From NCBI GenBank assembly GCA_026413225.1, contig CM048554.1, positions 53,899,463 through 53,963,462 of the forward strand: a DNA stretch of 64,000 nucleotides, given 5' to 3'. Below are positions 15,201-25,343 of this stretch, one piece after another. The notes under the pieces are model-generated. The model did no database searches. It saw nothing but the letters and a program-made list of their open reading frames with translations, and had not been told where the DNA came from. Within the stretch, counting starts at the first letter, position 1; every line of letters starts with the position of its first letter. The DNA is from Otis tarda (lineage: Eukaryota; Chordata; Aves; Otidiformes; Otididae). The translations under genes were made by a program, and so were the position numbers.

Positions 15201-17070
15201 AGGCGTACAGGAACTCTAAAAAAATGCTGGTTTAGCTCCTAAGCCAACACTCATATGTTAACCAACACAATGCTGACCATGGTACAAACTAACCTGTCTG
15301 GGACCAATGGACAAGAACACCTGCCTTCCTGTTCCAATTTATAAAGGAGGAGAACTGCATCCAAAAATACTTCTGAACTGCAAGTGTATGAAAATTTGTG
15401 ATAAGAACAGTACCAAGTAGTACTAGAGAGGAAGTCAAAACTTTCATAAATACACATTTACTATTATTCATCACTTAATGACTATGATGGAAGACTTGCA
15501 ATTTTATTTTATTTTTAAACGTATAGGCTGTAGTGGGCTCAATTATTTCCTCAAGTATGAGTATCATTTTTATCCTCAGCACAAACAATATATTATTACA
15601 ACTTATAAAAACCAGAAACTTATATTTTATCTCTGCAATGTATTTTTATATCTCCCCCTTGTATTTAAACTGTTTGAAAGAGGCTAAAAAAACAAGGAAA
15701 AAAGAAACCACTAAGTGTTTCACAGATGCATTGCTTTTTTCCTTTTTTAAAGAAACAAGTTGGTCTGTATGAAGCAATAAAGTAGAAGTAACAAGGCCTG
15801 TTTTCTATGCATATACAGTATACGCCCTCAGCTCCTAGCCCCTCCTACATCCCATACCTGTTTGGCTGGAAAGTGGTGCTAGTGATGTAATTTATTTGGA
15901 TCTATGCAAATACTGACTGGCCAGACAGTCAGCTGAGATTATCCATGTGTTAAGATTACACAGCTAATTTCCACATTTCACAACGAATAAAGCCTTCTTA
16001 TACCAGCCTTCCTCCCAGTATTAGTGTAGATCTTCCTCTTTCATCTGGCCATTAAACTTCATGCAAGCAGGAAAGTTCTCTAGACTCTCTGACGACTTTG
16101 GCTGAAATTGGCTAATGTATTCTATGGTTACTAAGAGGAACTGCCAGACAAAAATGGGAAGACAGTACAATATAAGCACCTCACTTTCTTAGGAAACCAG
16201 CCTAGAAATAATATTCAGAAATCTATCAACTGACAGTTACTGAAGGGATCTGCAGTAAATATGTCATGAACATAGGAATACAGGAGTTGCTAAATAAATT
16301 GTAATACTTGGTACTTGAAGAAGAGAGAAGCCTTCCACATTGCATCTAACTCTCTACTTAATGTTGTTTGAGAGGAGGGTTCAACAGCAAGGAACTCAAA
16401 ACTAGAACTCAGTATCTTGAAATTCAACCACAGCTTTACAAAAAAAAAGTTCCCCCCAAACACTCCAACTAAGTCTTACTAAACACTGTACCATCAGTCG
16501 CACAGAGCAATAACTCCTCAGAAAATAGATTTATGGTAGCATGCTGCATACACTAAATAAATAGCAAAGAATGCCACTACATAACTTCTAGGAACATCCT
16601 CTACATTCCTACAGAACTATCAGCTCAGACCTCATACAGGTATTTTAAATTTCTCCACAGTAGCTTTCTAGAACTCAGGAACTATGTCATCCCTTTAGTC
16701 TCATTTCAGTACTCATTTATTAGGCTCATTTGCAGGTCTACAGCTCTTTCTCTCCTAGCTTAAGACAACCTAGACAAAACTTATAGAAACAAATCTCTAC
16801 TTGATAAATAAGAGAACTCTGAACAATCTAACTTCCGAGAAGGCTAGAAGGATTTTCAATACAAGAAACAGAAACTGGGCTTACAAAAAAGAAGGTTACA
16901 TCAAGCAGCAGAACAGTTGGGATTCCACCAAAAGTTACTCCTTGGAGCACTGTGCTGCCCCGGGCAGTGCTGTAGCAGTATGTCTCATTTGTTGAGTTGA
17001 AAGGTACACTTCTATTCCAGAAGTAGACTAGATGAGAATGGCCAAATCCCAGGAAAAAGAAAGGATTCAT
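112..17070 (-). CDS. TMEM63A: TMEM63A, OSCA/TMEM63 mechanosensitive cation channel, 5' part (residues 1-458), gene span
   Basis: TMEM63 proteins are multi-pass membrane channels of the OSCA/TMEM63 family (DUF221/RSN1_7TM) that pass cations when the membrane is stretched, at the plasma membrane and endolysosomes. Thirteen coding exons read right to left join in phase to 458 codons (1374 nt) with no stop. Visible parts are an extracellular N-terminus with sequons at N25 and N28, a first hydrophobic segment at about 48-70, membrane segments at about 144-165 and 189-210, a long cytosolic loop at about 213-405 with an FITGLP stretch and a CCC cluster, then the pore-side segment at about 416-438 ending TTPSII. 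The family is usually about 800 residues, so the remainder is off the left edge. Paralogue A is chosen over B and C from the [11 protein letters not shown] stretch and the LEFTY/SDE2 neighbours. The start codon is at 17070-17068. LEFTY is the next gene, transcribed away from it. Confidence 0.95.
671..735 (+). repeat. A-rich low-complexity tract in a TMEM63A intron
   Basis: A18 followed by CAAAA/CCAAAA units. Confidence 0.85.
1776..1885 (+). repeat. A/C-rich low-complexity tract in a TMEM63A intron
   Basis: About 110 bases almost free of G and T, with AAAACCAAAAACACC-type units. Read in the gene's sense it is T/G-rich, about 350 bases upstream of the next exon's downstream donor. No known element recognised. 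Confidence 0.8.
2235..2372 (-). CDS. TMEM63A: TMEM63A coding exon 12 (residues 361-407)
   Basis: Encodes [19 protein letters not shown] and [11 protein letters not shown], ending just before the pore-side helices. The W407 codon is split by the intron. Acceptor TTACAG, donor GTAAGA. Confidence 0.95.
4597..4730 (-). CDS. TMEM63A: TMEM63A coding exon 11 (residues 317-361)
   Basis: Encodes [10 protein letters not shown], an acidic helix, then [17 protein letters not shown], the closing strand of the RRM-like fold. Acceptor CGACAG, donor GTAAGT, phase 2 out. Confidence 0.95.
5091..5214 (-). CDS. TMEM63A: TMEM63A coding exon 10 (residues 275-316)
   Basis: Encodes [10 protein letters not shown] and then [19 protein letters not shown]. 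The run of three cysteines in the cytosolic loop is a TMEM63A/B hallmark. Acceptor TATCCAG, donor GTAAGA, phase 0 out. Confidence 0.95.
5841..5921 (-). CDS. TMEM63A: TMEM63A coding exon 9 (residues 248-275)
   Basis: Encodes [20 protein letters not shown], continuing the RRM-like domain. Acceptor TTTTCAG and donor AAAG-GTACTT. The one-base entry and two-base exit fit the exons on both sides. Confidence 0.93.
6353..6423 (-). CDS. TMEM63A: TMEM63A coding exon 8 (residues 225-248)
   Basis: Encodes [16 protein letters not shown], the first strand and helix of the RRM-like cytosolic fold that carries the FITGLP signature of OSCA/TMEM63 channels. TTGCAG acceptor, GTAAGT donor, phase 2 out. Confidence 0.94.
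6824..6932 (-). CDS. TMEM63A: TMEM63A coding exon 7 (residues 188-224)
   Basis: Encodes a membrane helix beginning [17 protein letters not shown] and then [16 protein letters not shown], where the chain enters the large cytosolic loop. CAACAG acceptor, GTAAGT donor, phase 0 out. Confidence 0.95.
8096..8147 (-). CDS. TMEM63A: TMEM63A coding exon 6 (residues 171-188)
   Basis: A 52-base exon coding [16 protein letters not shown], the extracellular loop between the second and third hydrophobic segments. TTCTTAG acceptor and GTAAGT donor; phases match both neighbouring exons. Confidence 0.93.
10650..10792 (-). CDS. TMEM63A: TMEM63A coding exon 5 (residues 123-171)
   Basis: Encodes [16 protein letters not shown] and the next membrane helix (about 144-165) ending [12 protein letters not shown], one of the most conserved parts of the family. 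Acceptor GATGCAG, donor GTAAGA, phase 1 out. Confidence 0.95.
11908..11928 (+). repeat. Poly-A tract in a TMEM63A intron
   Basis: A run of 21 A ending just before AGAGCAAAG. Confidence 0.9.
11974..12011 (-). CDS. TMEM63A: TMEM63A coding exon 4 micro-exon (residues 111-123)
   Basis: A 38-base exon reading [12 protein letters not shown], matching the position of the CCPWLTAIFRLHDD-type stretch in the family. Acceptor TTTATAG and donor GTAAGT are clear. The next exon completes the histidine codon and continues [12 protein letters not shown]. Confidence 0.88.
12582..12600 (+). repeat. Poly-A tract in a TMEM63A intron
   Basis: A run of 19 A. Confidence 0.9.
13433..13496 (-). CDS. TMEM63A: TMEM63A coding exon 3 (residues 89-110)
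   Basis: Short exon coding the serine-rich cytosolic linker (RLSTSSS) that follows SEAES in family members. It has a TTTTAG acceptor and a GTAAGT donor, and phase closes exactly at residue 110. Confidence 0.9.
15059..15138 (-). CDS. TMEM63A: TMEM63A coding exon 2 (residues 63-89)
   Basis: Translation gives the end of the first membrane segment followed by [17 protein letters not shown], a strongly conserved juxtamembrane stretch. The CTAG acceptor lies at 15139-15140 and a GTAAAA donor follows; phase 2 out. Confidence 0.93.
16885..17070 (-). CDS. TMEM63A: TMEM63A coding exon 1 (residues 1-62)
   Basis: Start ATG is at 17070-17068; the exon continues 5' as UTR to an acceptor at 17081 after a T-rich tract. 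It encodes the luminal/extracellular N-terminus with NST and NET sequons, then the family-typical [14 protein letters not shown] stretch. It ends in phase 0 before a GTAAGC donor. Confidence 0.93.
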
Positions 17071-17973
17071 TGTGTCTTTTCCTAAAAAAATAATAAAAAA
17101 AATTTTTAAAAATGAAACAACCATGCAAAAAGCCTGCCTGGTATTTGTGAGTTGCACTAACTTTACAAGTACAAAAAATGCATGAAGATTCAACCAGGAA
17201 ACTACTTCGGAACAGAAGTCACATTTGACAGTCCTTCCCTGTAAAATATTTTGCAATAACTGATAGGGTCAGCAGCAGTGCCCAAGCGAGAATTCCAGAC
17301 ATCTCACCAACCACATCCTCTACAGACATCTAAGGAAGGACCCACAAAAAACAAACTTCTCTATCTTCTAATCTATAACATCAAACTACTTATTTCAGCC
17401 TGGATTCTGATTCTAGGAATAACACAGAGCATTAGACATTCCGCCAATAGTGGTTTGAAGATTTTGCTCCTAGTTGATGACCATGTGTGAATATATTGGC
17501 TTGTGAACTTTGTATTCAAGCCTCAAGACCTTGAGATTACTAACAAATTTGCCACTAATTACACAGAAAAGAACTATTACATAAATACACATGCTACTCT
17601 CTGTTGTTGAAATATTGTGTGATTTTCCTTTTTTTAATAGGAGAATTCAGCTGAAAGAACAGCACGGTAATTACAGTATATCAAGAACAAGAAAGAACAA
17701 AGAGTATTTCAAATTTTCTAACAGCTATCTACCTAATTTTAGTCAACCGACCTGCTCAGATAATGTAGTAACATAGAAAATTGCAAAAGATTTGGTTATT
17801 GATACAAGGATTTTTTTTATCAGTGCTGGCAATTTCTCATTTATTTCAAGGTTTTCCACTTCAAACATTTCTTTTCCTGGATCTTATTAACTTGATTGTT
17901 CCCTGCACTTAGGATAAAAGCATGCTTCGTGCAGAATGTGCTTCTGACTGATAAATTCATAAAGAAAGCATAC

Positions 17974-18105
17974 CCTCAAAAATTCTATCCTTCGAAAGCA
18001 AATATTGTAGGTTCTCATCACACAGGTCCAGGGACGCTACTTTTGGGATAACATGCCTCTGTAAGAGGAATGCACAGGTCTCTGATGACTGCACTATTCT
18101 GGATG
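17974..18105 (-). other. TMEM63A: Predicted non-coding 5'UTR exon of TMEM63A
   Basis: Bounded by a good acceptor (TTTTGTTTTCAG) at the right and a GAGG-GTATGC donor at the left, between the CpG promoter and the start-codon exon. It carries two upstream ATGs (18054 and 18018), described in the findings. No transcript evidence is available, so the exon is an inference from splice signals and position. Confidence 0.55.
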
Positions 18106-18529
18106 CTGAAAACAAAACAAAACCAAAATAAGAATATGAATAACTACAAGTTTTCCCTTAAAACAGCAGAAAACCAGCTCGGAGAATACTCCTCCCAAAA
18201 CAGCATTTACTAAATGTTGGACTGTGTGACTTCGTTGGGGAAGAAATTTTGTCACAACTGACATGCTTCCTTACAAGAGGGGGAGAGGGGAGGGGGAACA
18301 AAACAACCAAACTCCACACAAAATTTGTGCCGTGAACCTATCCTTGCTTTCTAAGGATTGAAATTTAGTGCTGACGAAAGAGAAAGTATTTTCGAACATA
18401 CTTCATCACCACAACTGCAGAGCCTGCACGCTAGTTCTTAAGTAACACACCGGATCTTATCAGACACGATTTCCAGCTCCTGAAAGGTATCACGCTTAAA
18501 CAAGCCAGCTGTCAGGAAGATGAAGAGAA

Positions 18530-19330
18530 CGGCGAGACCTCCCGCGGGCGGAGTTGCGGGGCAGCACTCCAAGGAGCGGCCCTTCGCGACCTCGCCAGGG
18601 AACGCGAGCACCGGTCCGGGCTCTAGGAACGCGAAACCGCCTCCCTTATTTCGGCCGGGACCCTGACAGCGTCCCCGGCCCCGGAAGGGGCTGGCAGGGC
18701 CCGTTTCCTCAGAGGGCACACCGGCAAACGCCGGGGCTCGCAACTCGCGCAGGCGGCCGGTCCCTCGGCTCCCCGCACGCCCCTGGGCGAGGAGGCCGTG
18801 CGGGGCCTTAGCCCACCGCCCCTCCACGGGGAGGGGCCGCCCTCAGGGCTGCCCCGGCCGCCCGCTCCCCAGCTGGGGCCGCTGACGGCAGAGCGGGGAG
18901 GAGGCCCTGAGGAAACGGCTGTTTCCTCCGGAGGGCCGGGCGGAAGGGAGCGGGAGGGGGCCGGCTCCGGCGGGCAGCCCGCGCCCCCAGGGCCGCCCCT
19001 CAGAGCTCCCCTCCTCCCTCCTCCGTGGCCGGACCTGCCCCGAGGCTGCCTTACGCAGCCCTGTCCCGTCCCCATACTGCGCTGCCGCCTTCCCTTACCT
19101 GCACCGAGGCGGCCACAGCCTCTCGCCTCCTCACGGCCCCGCGTACTGCCCCGCTCCCGAAGTTACGAGCGCCAGCAACAAGTCCGGGGAGCCGCGCATG
19201 CGTGCCCGGGCCGAGCGCCGCCGCCGGGCCGGGCCGGGCCGGGCCGTGGCGGGCGGTTGGAGGCCGGGGCGGCGGCCGTTGGTCCCTCCCTGACGGGGCG
19301 GCCGCGCAGCCCCAACGGCGGATGGCTTTT
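18530..19330 (-). promoter_or_regulatory. TMEM63A: CpG-island promoter of TMEM63A
   Basis: About 800 bases that are very GC-rich and dense in CpG, abruptly different from the AT-rich flanks. There is no TATA box, and a GCGCATGCGTGC NRF1-type motif lies at 19194-19205. The island sits at the 5' end of TMEM63A, as expected for a broadly expressed gene. The long open frames here are a by-product of GC content. Confidence 0.85.
19099..19185 (-). other. TMEM63A: Predicted first non-coding exon of TMEM63A
   Basis: Within the CpG island a strong donor (GTGCAG-GTAAGG, minus strand) lies at 19098-19097. The exon body would run rightward to a start site of roughly 19.15-19.2 kb, next to an NRF1-like site. 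The right boundary is approximate. Confidence 0.5.
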
Positions 19331-19697
19331 TCGGTGGGCGTATTGGTGCCCCTCGCCTCTCCAGCCTTGTTTTCCAGACCCAGAAGTGCTTCCCTCAGGG
19401 AAGAGACCCCCTAGTAAAATACGTGGAGGAAAGTTGCTGTCATTTTTCTGGTACTGCCGTCCATTTTCATCTACCGCCAGTACGACGTGGCGGTCGGGAG
19501 GTGCACTCACCCGGACTTATTGGGTGGGCTTTTGCTTTACCACAGGAGACACTTGGAGCTGTGCTGAGAGCCGGTTTCATTTCACATGGCAGGGTCAGTG
19601 AGAGTTTCTGAGGCGGGGGCCTGTGCATGCCAGACCTGCCTTTAAAGCGTCTAGAGCCAAGCTTTCCCTTTATGCAATATCATTAGAATTATATCTA

Positions 19698-20044
19698 GAA
19701 TCATAGATTACTAGGATGGTTTGGGTTGGAAGGGACCTTAAAGACCATTCGGTTCCAACCCCCCTGCCCTGGGCAGGGACACCTTCCCCTAGACCAAGTC
19801 ACTGAGAGCCCTGTCCATCCGGGCCTTGAACACTTCCAGGGATGGGGCATCCACAGCTTCCCTGGGCAACCTGTTCCAGTGCTTCACCACTCTCACAGGA
19901 AATAATTTCTTCCTTATATCTAATCTACACCTACCCTCTTCCACTTTGAATCCATTACCCCTTGGCTACTACATGCCCTGGTTGAAAGTCCCTCCCCAGT
20001 TTTTTTTTAGTGGGCCTCCTTTAGGTACTGGAAGGCTGCTATAA
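19698..20044 (-). mobile_element. CR1 LINE, 3' tail (minus orientation)
   Basis: About 345 bases matching the well-known avian CR1 3' region in reverse: TCATAGATT-type terminus, GGTTTGGGTTGGAAGGGACC, CCCCCTGCC, a GGGCAACCTGTTCCAGTG block and an AATTTCTTCCTTATATCTAAT block. It is 5'-truncated, as nearly all genomic CR1 copies are. It lies just outside the TMEM63A promoter. Confidence 0.93.
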
Positions 20045-20714
20045 TGGTTTACAACAGTTATTTTAGAAGTTCATAGCTTATCTATGAAAATTTTATGCTG
20101 GATCCCGAAGACAAAATCTCTGGTGAAGAATTAAGAATTTCTCAATTTTGGTGATTTCTCAATTTTAATGTTAGTGTGGACTACAGCGCCATGGTTTGAG
20201 GAAACACTTTTGTGCCTGTATGACTCACGTTAGCCATTAACCTCCTAAAAAAATCAGATCTGAAAAGAGCTTTTCATAGCAGAAAAGGAAGGACAGATGT
20301 GAGATTTCAAGAGAGATTTCACAATTCCAAGTCTGGTACATGGGCAAGCATGCAGGTACAAGCAGAGTAGGGCATACACTAAGATAGGTAACTGAAATAA
20401 ATTGAATAATAGTAGTAATATCAATGTAATATGAATGTTCCATGAAATAGTCAAAGCCCCTTGTCTTCACACATCTGTAAAGAGAAACGACATTAAAATG
20501 TTGTAAAGTGGAAAAAACATGACCTAGGAAGTTTAACCTAATGTATCTACAGCAGGGCTGGGGTGAGACTGATTCCCAGCCACCCACAAGGACATCCTGT
20601 CCTTTGCAGGGGTTAATTGTTTCCAGCCAACAGGCCAGAAATATGGTACGGCAAGGCCCTGCTACCCACCTCTTCTCTACCCTTTATTTTAGTGTTCCCT
20701 CAACAGGCATTTGA

Positions 20715-20951
20715 TACCTAGCATTGCCAACCATCGTCATCCTCCTCTGTCTTTGTCCTTTGCTTCTAATTGGCACGATTGACCTCAAGAAGCAGCAGGC
20801 ACCTGAGGAAGAAGAAGATTATGATAATGATGAAAACGTAATTGTTCAGAGGGAGGCAGGAAGATCACCTGCCTTCGAAGATTTGCACCCTACCTCCAGT
20901 CTCATGGGTGAAGGAACAGTGATGTTTCAGAACAGCAACCTACTATAAAAC
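20715..20951 (+). other. Unidentified open frame with hydrophobic segment and acidic tail
   Basis: An open frame without a usable ATG at its head. It begins after a stop at 20712-20714 and ends TAA at 20949-20951. It encodes a 16-residue hydrophobic stretch (PTIVILLCLCPLLLIG) and then a charged tail with EEEEDYDNDE, resembling a single-pass membrane protein's juxtamembrane and cytoplasmic end. A pyrimidine-rich run lies upstream. I do not recognise the family. It could be an exon, a decayed gene fragment or chance. Confidence 0.25.
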
Positions 20952-23900
20952 CAACCAGAATCATCAGGGCATTGCAAGGTTCAATCTGATATTACACTGA
21001 TGAAAATCTCAGTCATCTGTTGACTTTTATGTTTAAAAGAAAGGAGCATCTCAGCTGCCAAGAAGCCAGGATCTCCTTCAGTTGACAGTCCTGCTCCTGC
21101 CTCTCTATCTTCAACTCCTTATGTCCCCATGTATCCAAACCCTGTCTATTACTTAGGGCCCTGCTTGCATACCTGCTACCCTGCTCCCTGACATATTATT
21201 AACCCACATGGGAAGAATTGCTTCGCTCTGTCAAATCCTAGCCTCACTTTTCAGGAATGATTGCTCAGTGGAGTACATGTGCTATGCGCCTTCCCTCACT
21301 TCATCTCCCAAAAAGCGAAAAAGTCCAAGTAATCTGTAATAGCTGAGAGACATTTCAGGATAGAATTTTGGAATTTATTTTGTGGCTGCATTATAGGTAA
21401 TCTGGTAGTTTAACTTGGTTGAAAACATTTACGTTAGTTAGAAAATGGCATAGAAGTCCTCAGCTCAAAGCGGAGTGGTTCAGATTCACTGCTGGAGTAA
21501 AGAAATTCCACTGATGTTGAATGATGTTAATGATTTTAGCTTTAAAATATGCTCTCTTCTACTTAGGGCTATGTTGGAAAAGTTGTTTGGCATGAGTGTA
21601 GTAGAGTAGTTGTTCCACCCTGGCTTTTCTGGAATAACTTGTCCTGTAGACAGTTTATTTCAAAACAGAAATTCAAAGTGGAATAGTTATAACCACTTTC
21701 TTTTAAATTAAATTTTACTGATGCAGCACAGTAGACCTGCCATGTAGGTGAAGCCTCAGTGTATCTATGCAGCTCTTACACTTCTAGGACCAAAATCCAT
21801 TTGGCTGATTTTCTCACCAATTTACTAAGCTGTTTGTAGTTTTATTCTTGTCTTATTTTTCAGAATTAAGAAGACTGTGCTCTGTCTAGACTATCTTATT
21901 CTATAGAGTAAAATAGGTGATATTCAGTGATCTTGACATTGTAGTCTTGATGTTCTTGGTTCTGAAGACTTTTGCCCAGCTACAAAATAATTTTTCCCTC
22001 TCTTTCTCACAAGAGTAACATCAAGCTTTTGTTATTTGGTTTTTTTTCTTCCTCTGTCTAGACAGGCTCTTTAGCTAAGTGGTGTGATTTTGTTTATCTC
22101 TAATTTCAACAGCAGAGTCACATTTCCCTCCTCCCTACCTCTTGTAAATAGGGTTTTGTTTACCACTGTCTGTTCTTTTGGTGACAAAAGCCACATACTG
22201 TCATTAGTTAGCAAACATTGCTAGAGCAGATGTAAATCCAGCCTCAGGACCTAGGGAGCAGGTCAAGAAAACTTAAAATTCTTCCATCTTTCTTGTATTT
22301 TACATATTCCATATCCACTTCAACAGCTCTTTAGCACCAAGTTGAACAAGTGTGCGGGGTATTTACACTTATGTGTGTGGCTCTTCCCATACTTTATTAA
22401 ATGACCTTATGGCTGAAGAACTCTGCTGTCACTTTAGTTTGATTTATCACAGCAGGACTTTCCTTGATGGGTGAACTCCCAACAGGACATCAATAGTCTC
22501 TGGACGTGAGTAGCAGGTGGCCTGGTGCTTTACCATGTGTGGCAACTCTCACCGTGGTTTCTTCTCTCTGAAGAAACTCATCAGCCCAGCTTGCTGTTCC
22601 TTACTTATCTGGCTATTCAAATATATCTTAATGGATTTAATTCAGGCTTCTAGCCTGGCAGCCCTTTGCTGTCTTTTAATCTTTGCCTTTATCTAGCAAT
22701 CTGTTTACAAGCCTCAATATAGCAAAGGACTTAGTGTGGGCATTATGGAGTCTTCCTTTGAAAGGCCTGAGCATTAATATATGTATAATAAAAACAAACA
22801 AATAGAAAAATCTAGACAGACAAATACATTTAGATGAACTCTAATCATAATAAAAATAAGCAAGCAGCAAGTGTCGATTTAAATTAACAATTTACACTTG
22901 GTTTCTCTCTATACTTATTTATTTTTGTAGTGCTGCTTCTCATTCATAAATAGTAAGTTGATTTTCAAGGTAGAAATAGCCTTGCATTAAAGTTGGAATG
23001 TATTTCTATTAATCAAGAGAATTGACTATCGTACAAAATATTTAACCAAATATATCTAGCCATATGTGATAGAAATTTGCCTTGCTTTTCTTTTACATTT
23101 TGTGTCAGATAGGAGATGGTGAATGAGGCATTGGTATTGATGCTTGAGCAGGATTAATTTTTCTCATTATCTTTGTCAAATTATATTTGGATGAAAACTA
23201 GAATTTTATTAAAATGCAGGAGTATCTGCAATCTAAAATAACAGTACAGAAAAGTACTGAAAGGAGAAAGAAGTAAGTTTATTGCAGCATATTTTGCATG
23301 TAAACTTGATTTGTGAAATGGTGAGGTGTTGTCCCTACTTTGTGCATCCTGGTTTTCATCATCCTGTTTGTATCTGAAGAGGCGTCCCTGTGAGTGCTCC
23401 TAGGCTAAGACAAGCCTATACCTTTTACCAGAACGCAGTGCATGGACTTCCTCATCCCTCACCTGTGTGCAGTGTGAGGTTTTAAACCTCTGTTTTGCAG
23501 ATAATTGCAGCTGTGGAGAATCTTTTGCTGATATATGGGATTTTTATTATTAGCTTGTCAAAATGCAACTGCTGTTGATGTGACACACTTTGGTACAAAA
23601 CTAGGACAAGGTGACCCGAAACGTGGATGACTTCATTGTTTTCTGAGTATACATATTATCTTAGTGCCTATCCGTGCGTTAACTGTGTGTGTATAGAAGC
23701 TGGAGGGAGTTAATGCATAAGTGGCAGAGCACTAACTATAATTAAGGCAGGTCCCTGAGAGAGAGAGGGAGACGGAGAAACCATCTGTCACAATCTGGTC
23801 TTGCCCACTGAAGCGGACAGCACCTGGCCACACGACCCATTGGATTTAGATGAATCAGGGAGCAGGTGTATTTGTCACCAGTGTAAAATATCAAAACCAC

Positions 23901-24797
23901 TCTGGCTGTCCTGACCATACATAGTAACTTTTGTTGCAACATACTGGGCTGAGAGCTGGAAAGACATTGGCATCCTTGCCTTAGGTTCTTCTTTTCCTGG
24001 AGCAGAAAGCTGGGTAATTGCATGTGCAGGAGACACAGGAGATCTTGCAGTCTAAACTGTTGGAGGATCAAGTCAGCAGAGTTTGGTGGAACCTTGGATT
24101 GAAAGTAAATTTTTGTTAAATAACCTCTCAAATCTTGGTTTTCATCCGAATAGGTCAGATGAGAAAAACTAGTGTTTCTTTTTGTTTTTTTAAAATACTA
24201 CTCAGTTTGATAACTTTGAGCAAACTAGTCATTAAACTGGTTGGTCTGCTTCGTCCAATCTCTATCTGCAAAGGGTCCAGTGACATCCACAGCTTTTCAA
24301 CTTAAGAACTGGGTTCCAAGGCCTTGGTGATAACCCCTCCTGGTTCACTGGCTTGAATTCCCTTAGAATGTCAGCATCAAACACACTGCTTGAACATTTA
24401 TAAATGTAATTTACAATATTTTTAAAGTGTTAAAAGCTTAAACCTTAATATAGACGGCTGTACTTTTATTAAGTATATTTTTTTTAAAATAAGAATATAT
24501 TTGAATAGAAATCTGGACTAAATAATTTTTAAGAGGCTTTTAAAATGAGCAATCTTTTTTTTCCCTTGGGCAACAATTCCCCCTTCCCACTTCTGGATGT
24601 ACTGATGAAACATATTCAGAGTGCACACTGTGAGGATTTCAGAAAGCTTTGATTTTATTTTAACCTCAAGTTAACTCAAGGCAAACCCAAAACAGCAGAG
24701 CTAAGAGTTATACTTCATTAGCTTCTGTGTTCTGCTTAGGAGCTTGCACCAACAGTTAACTCTGTAGATTTAGGTGTCTCAGCCTTTAGAAATAGGC

Positions 24798-25343
24798 CTA
24801 ATCTGTTAAATTCAGATTCTGGCTTTGCAAAGAGCCAAGAAGGTCCCTGTTACTGCAGCAGTGAGTTGGCGCCTTTGGAGATACACGCCACAGCGGGCGG
24901 GCACGCAGAGCCACTAATGACAGCAGGATGATCCTGGTGAGCCTAAGCAGGGGGTCAGGTGCCAGGTATGCCAGGTGCAAGTGTCCGCGGCAAATTGGTG
25001 ACAGGATGCGAAGTGGCTTAAGCAGGAAGCCGTGAAGAGCTATCGCAATGGCCAACAGCCATGACGAAGGACAGTGGCTTTTTCCAGCGAGGAAGATCCT
25101 GCAGCCAGGGCCTGGCTTTACTAGACCATGACTGGAAGTGGTGGGGTGCAGCAGCATCCAGCCAGTTCCAAGTGCATGACTGCTGCTCGGGGCATGCTGC
25201 AGGCGTGTGGATCTTCGCTGGGCACTTTTCTGGCTCCTCCACTTTAGGGAAACAGAAGAGTTGCCCAAATACTGGCCATTTCTTAGCATGTGATCACCTG
25301 TTGGACATATTATCACCATGCCTTCCGACTTTCCCATTCTCAT
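24798..25343 (-). other. GC-rich islet with a 181-codon open frame, no known homologue recognised
   Basis: The interval is clearly richer in GC and CpG than its flanks and stays open for 181 codons on the minus strand, the longest open frame in the window outside known exons and CpG islands. The plus strand is also open for much of it. The translation shows no domain I recognise and low-complexity-like composition, so coding status is doubtful. An old retroelement fragment or cryptic regulatory island is equally possible. Confidence 0.2.

Noticed and set aside
18277..18299. G-rich run resembling a quadruplex
   Set aside because: Only three long G runs are present, so a stable intramolecular quadruplex is not supported.
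18798..19601. 267-codon open frame on the plus strand across the TMEM63A CpG island
   Set aside because: Proline/glycine/arginine-rich translation typical of CpG-island DNA, open in several frames at once, with no domain. It covers the antisense of a promoter.
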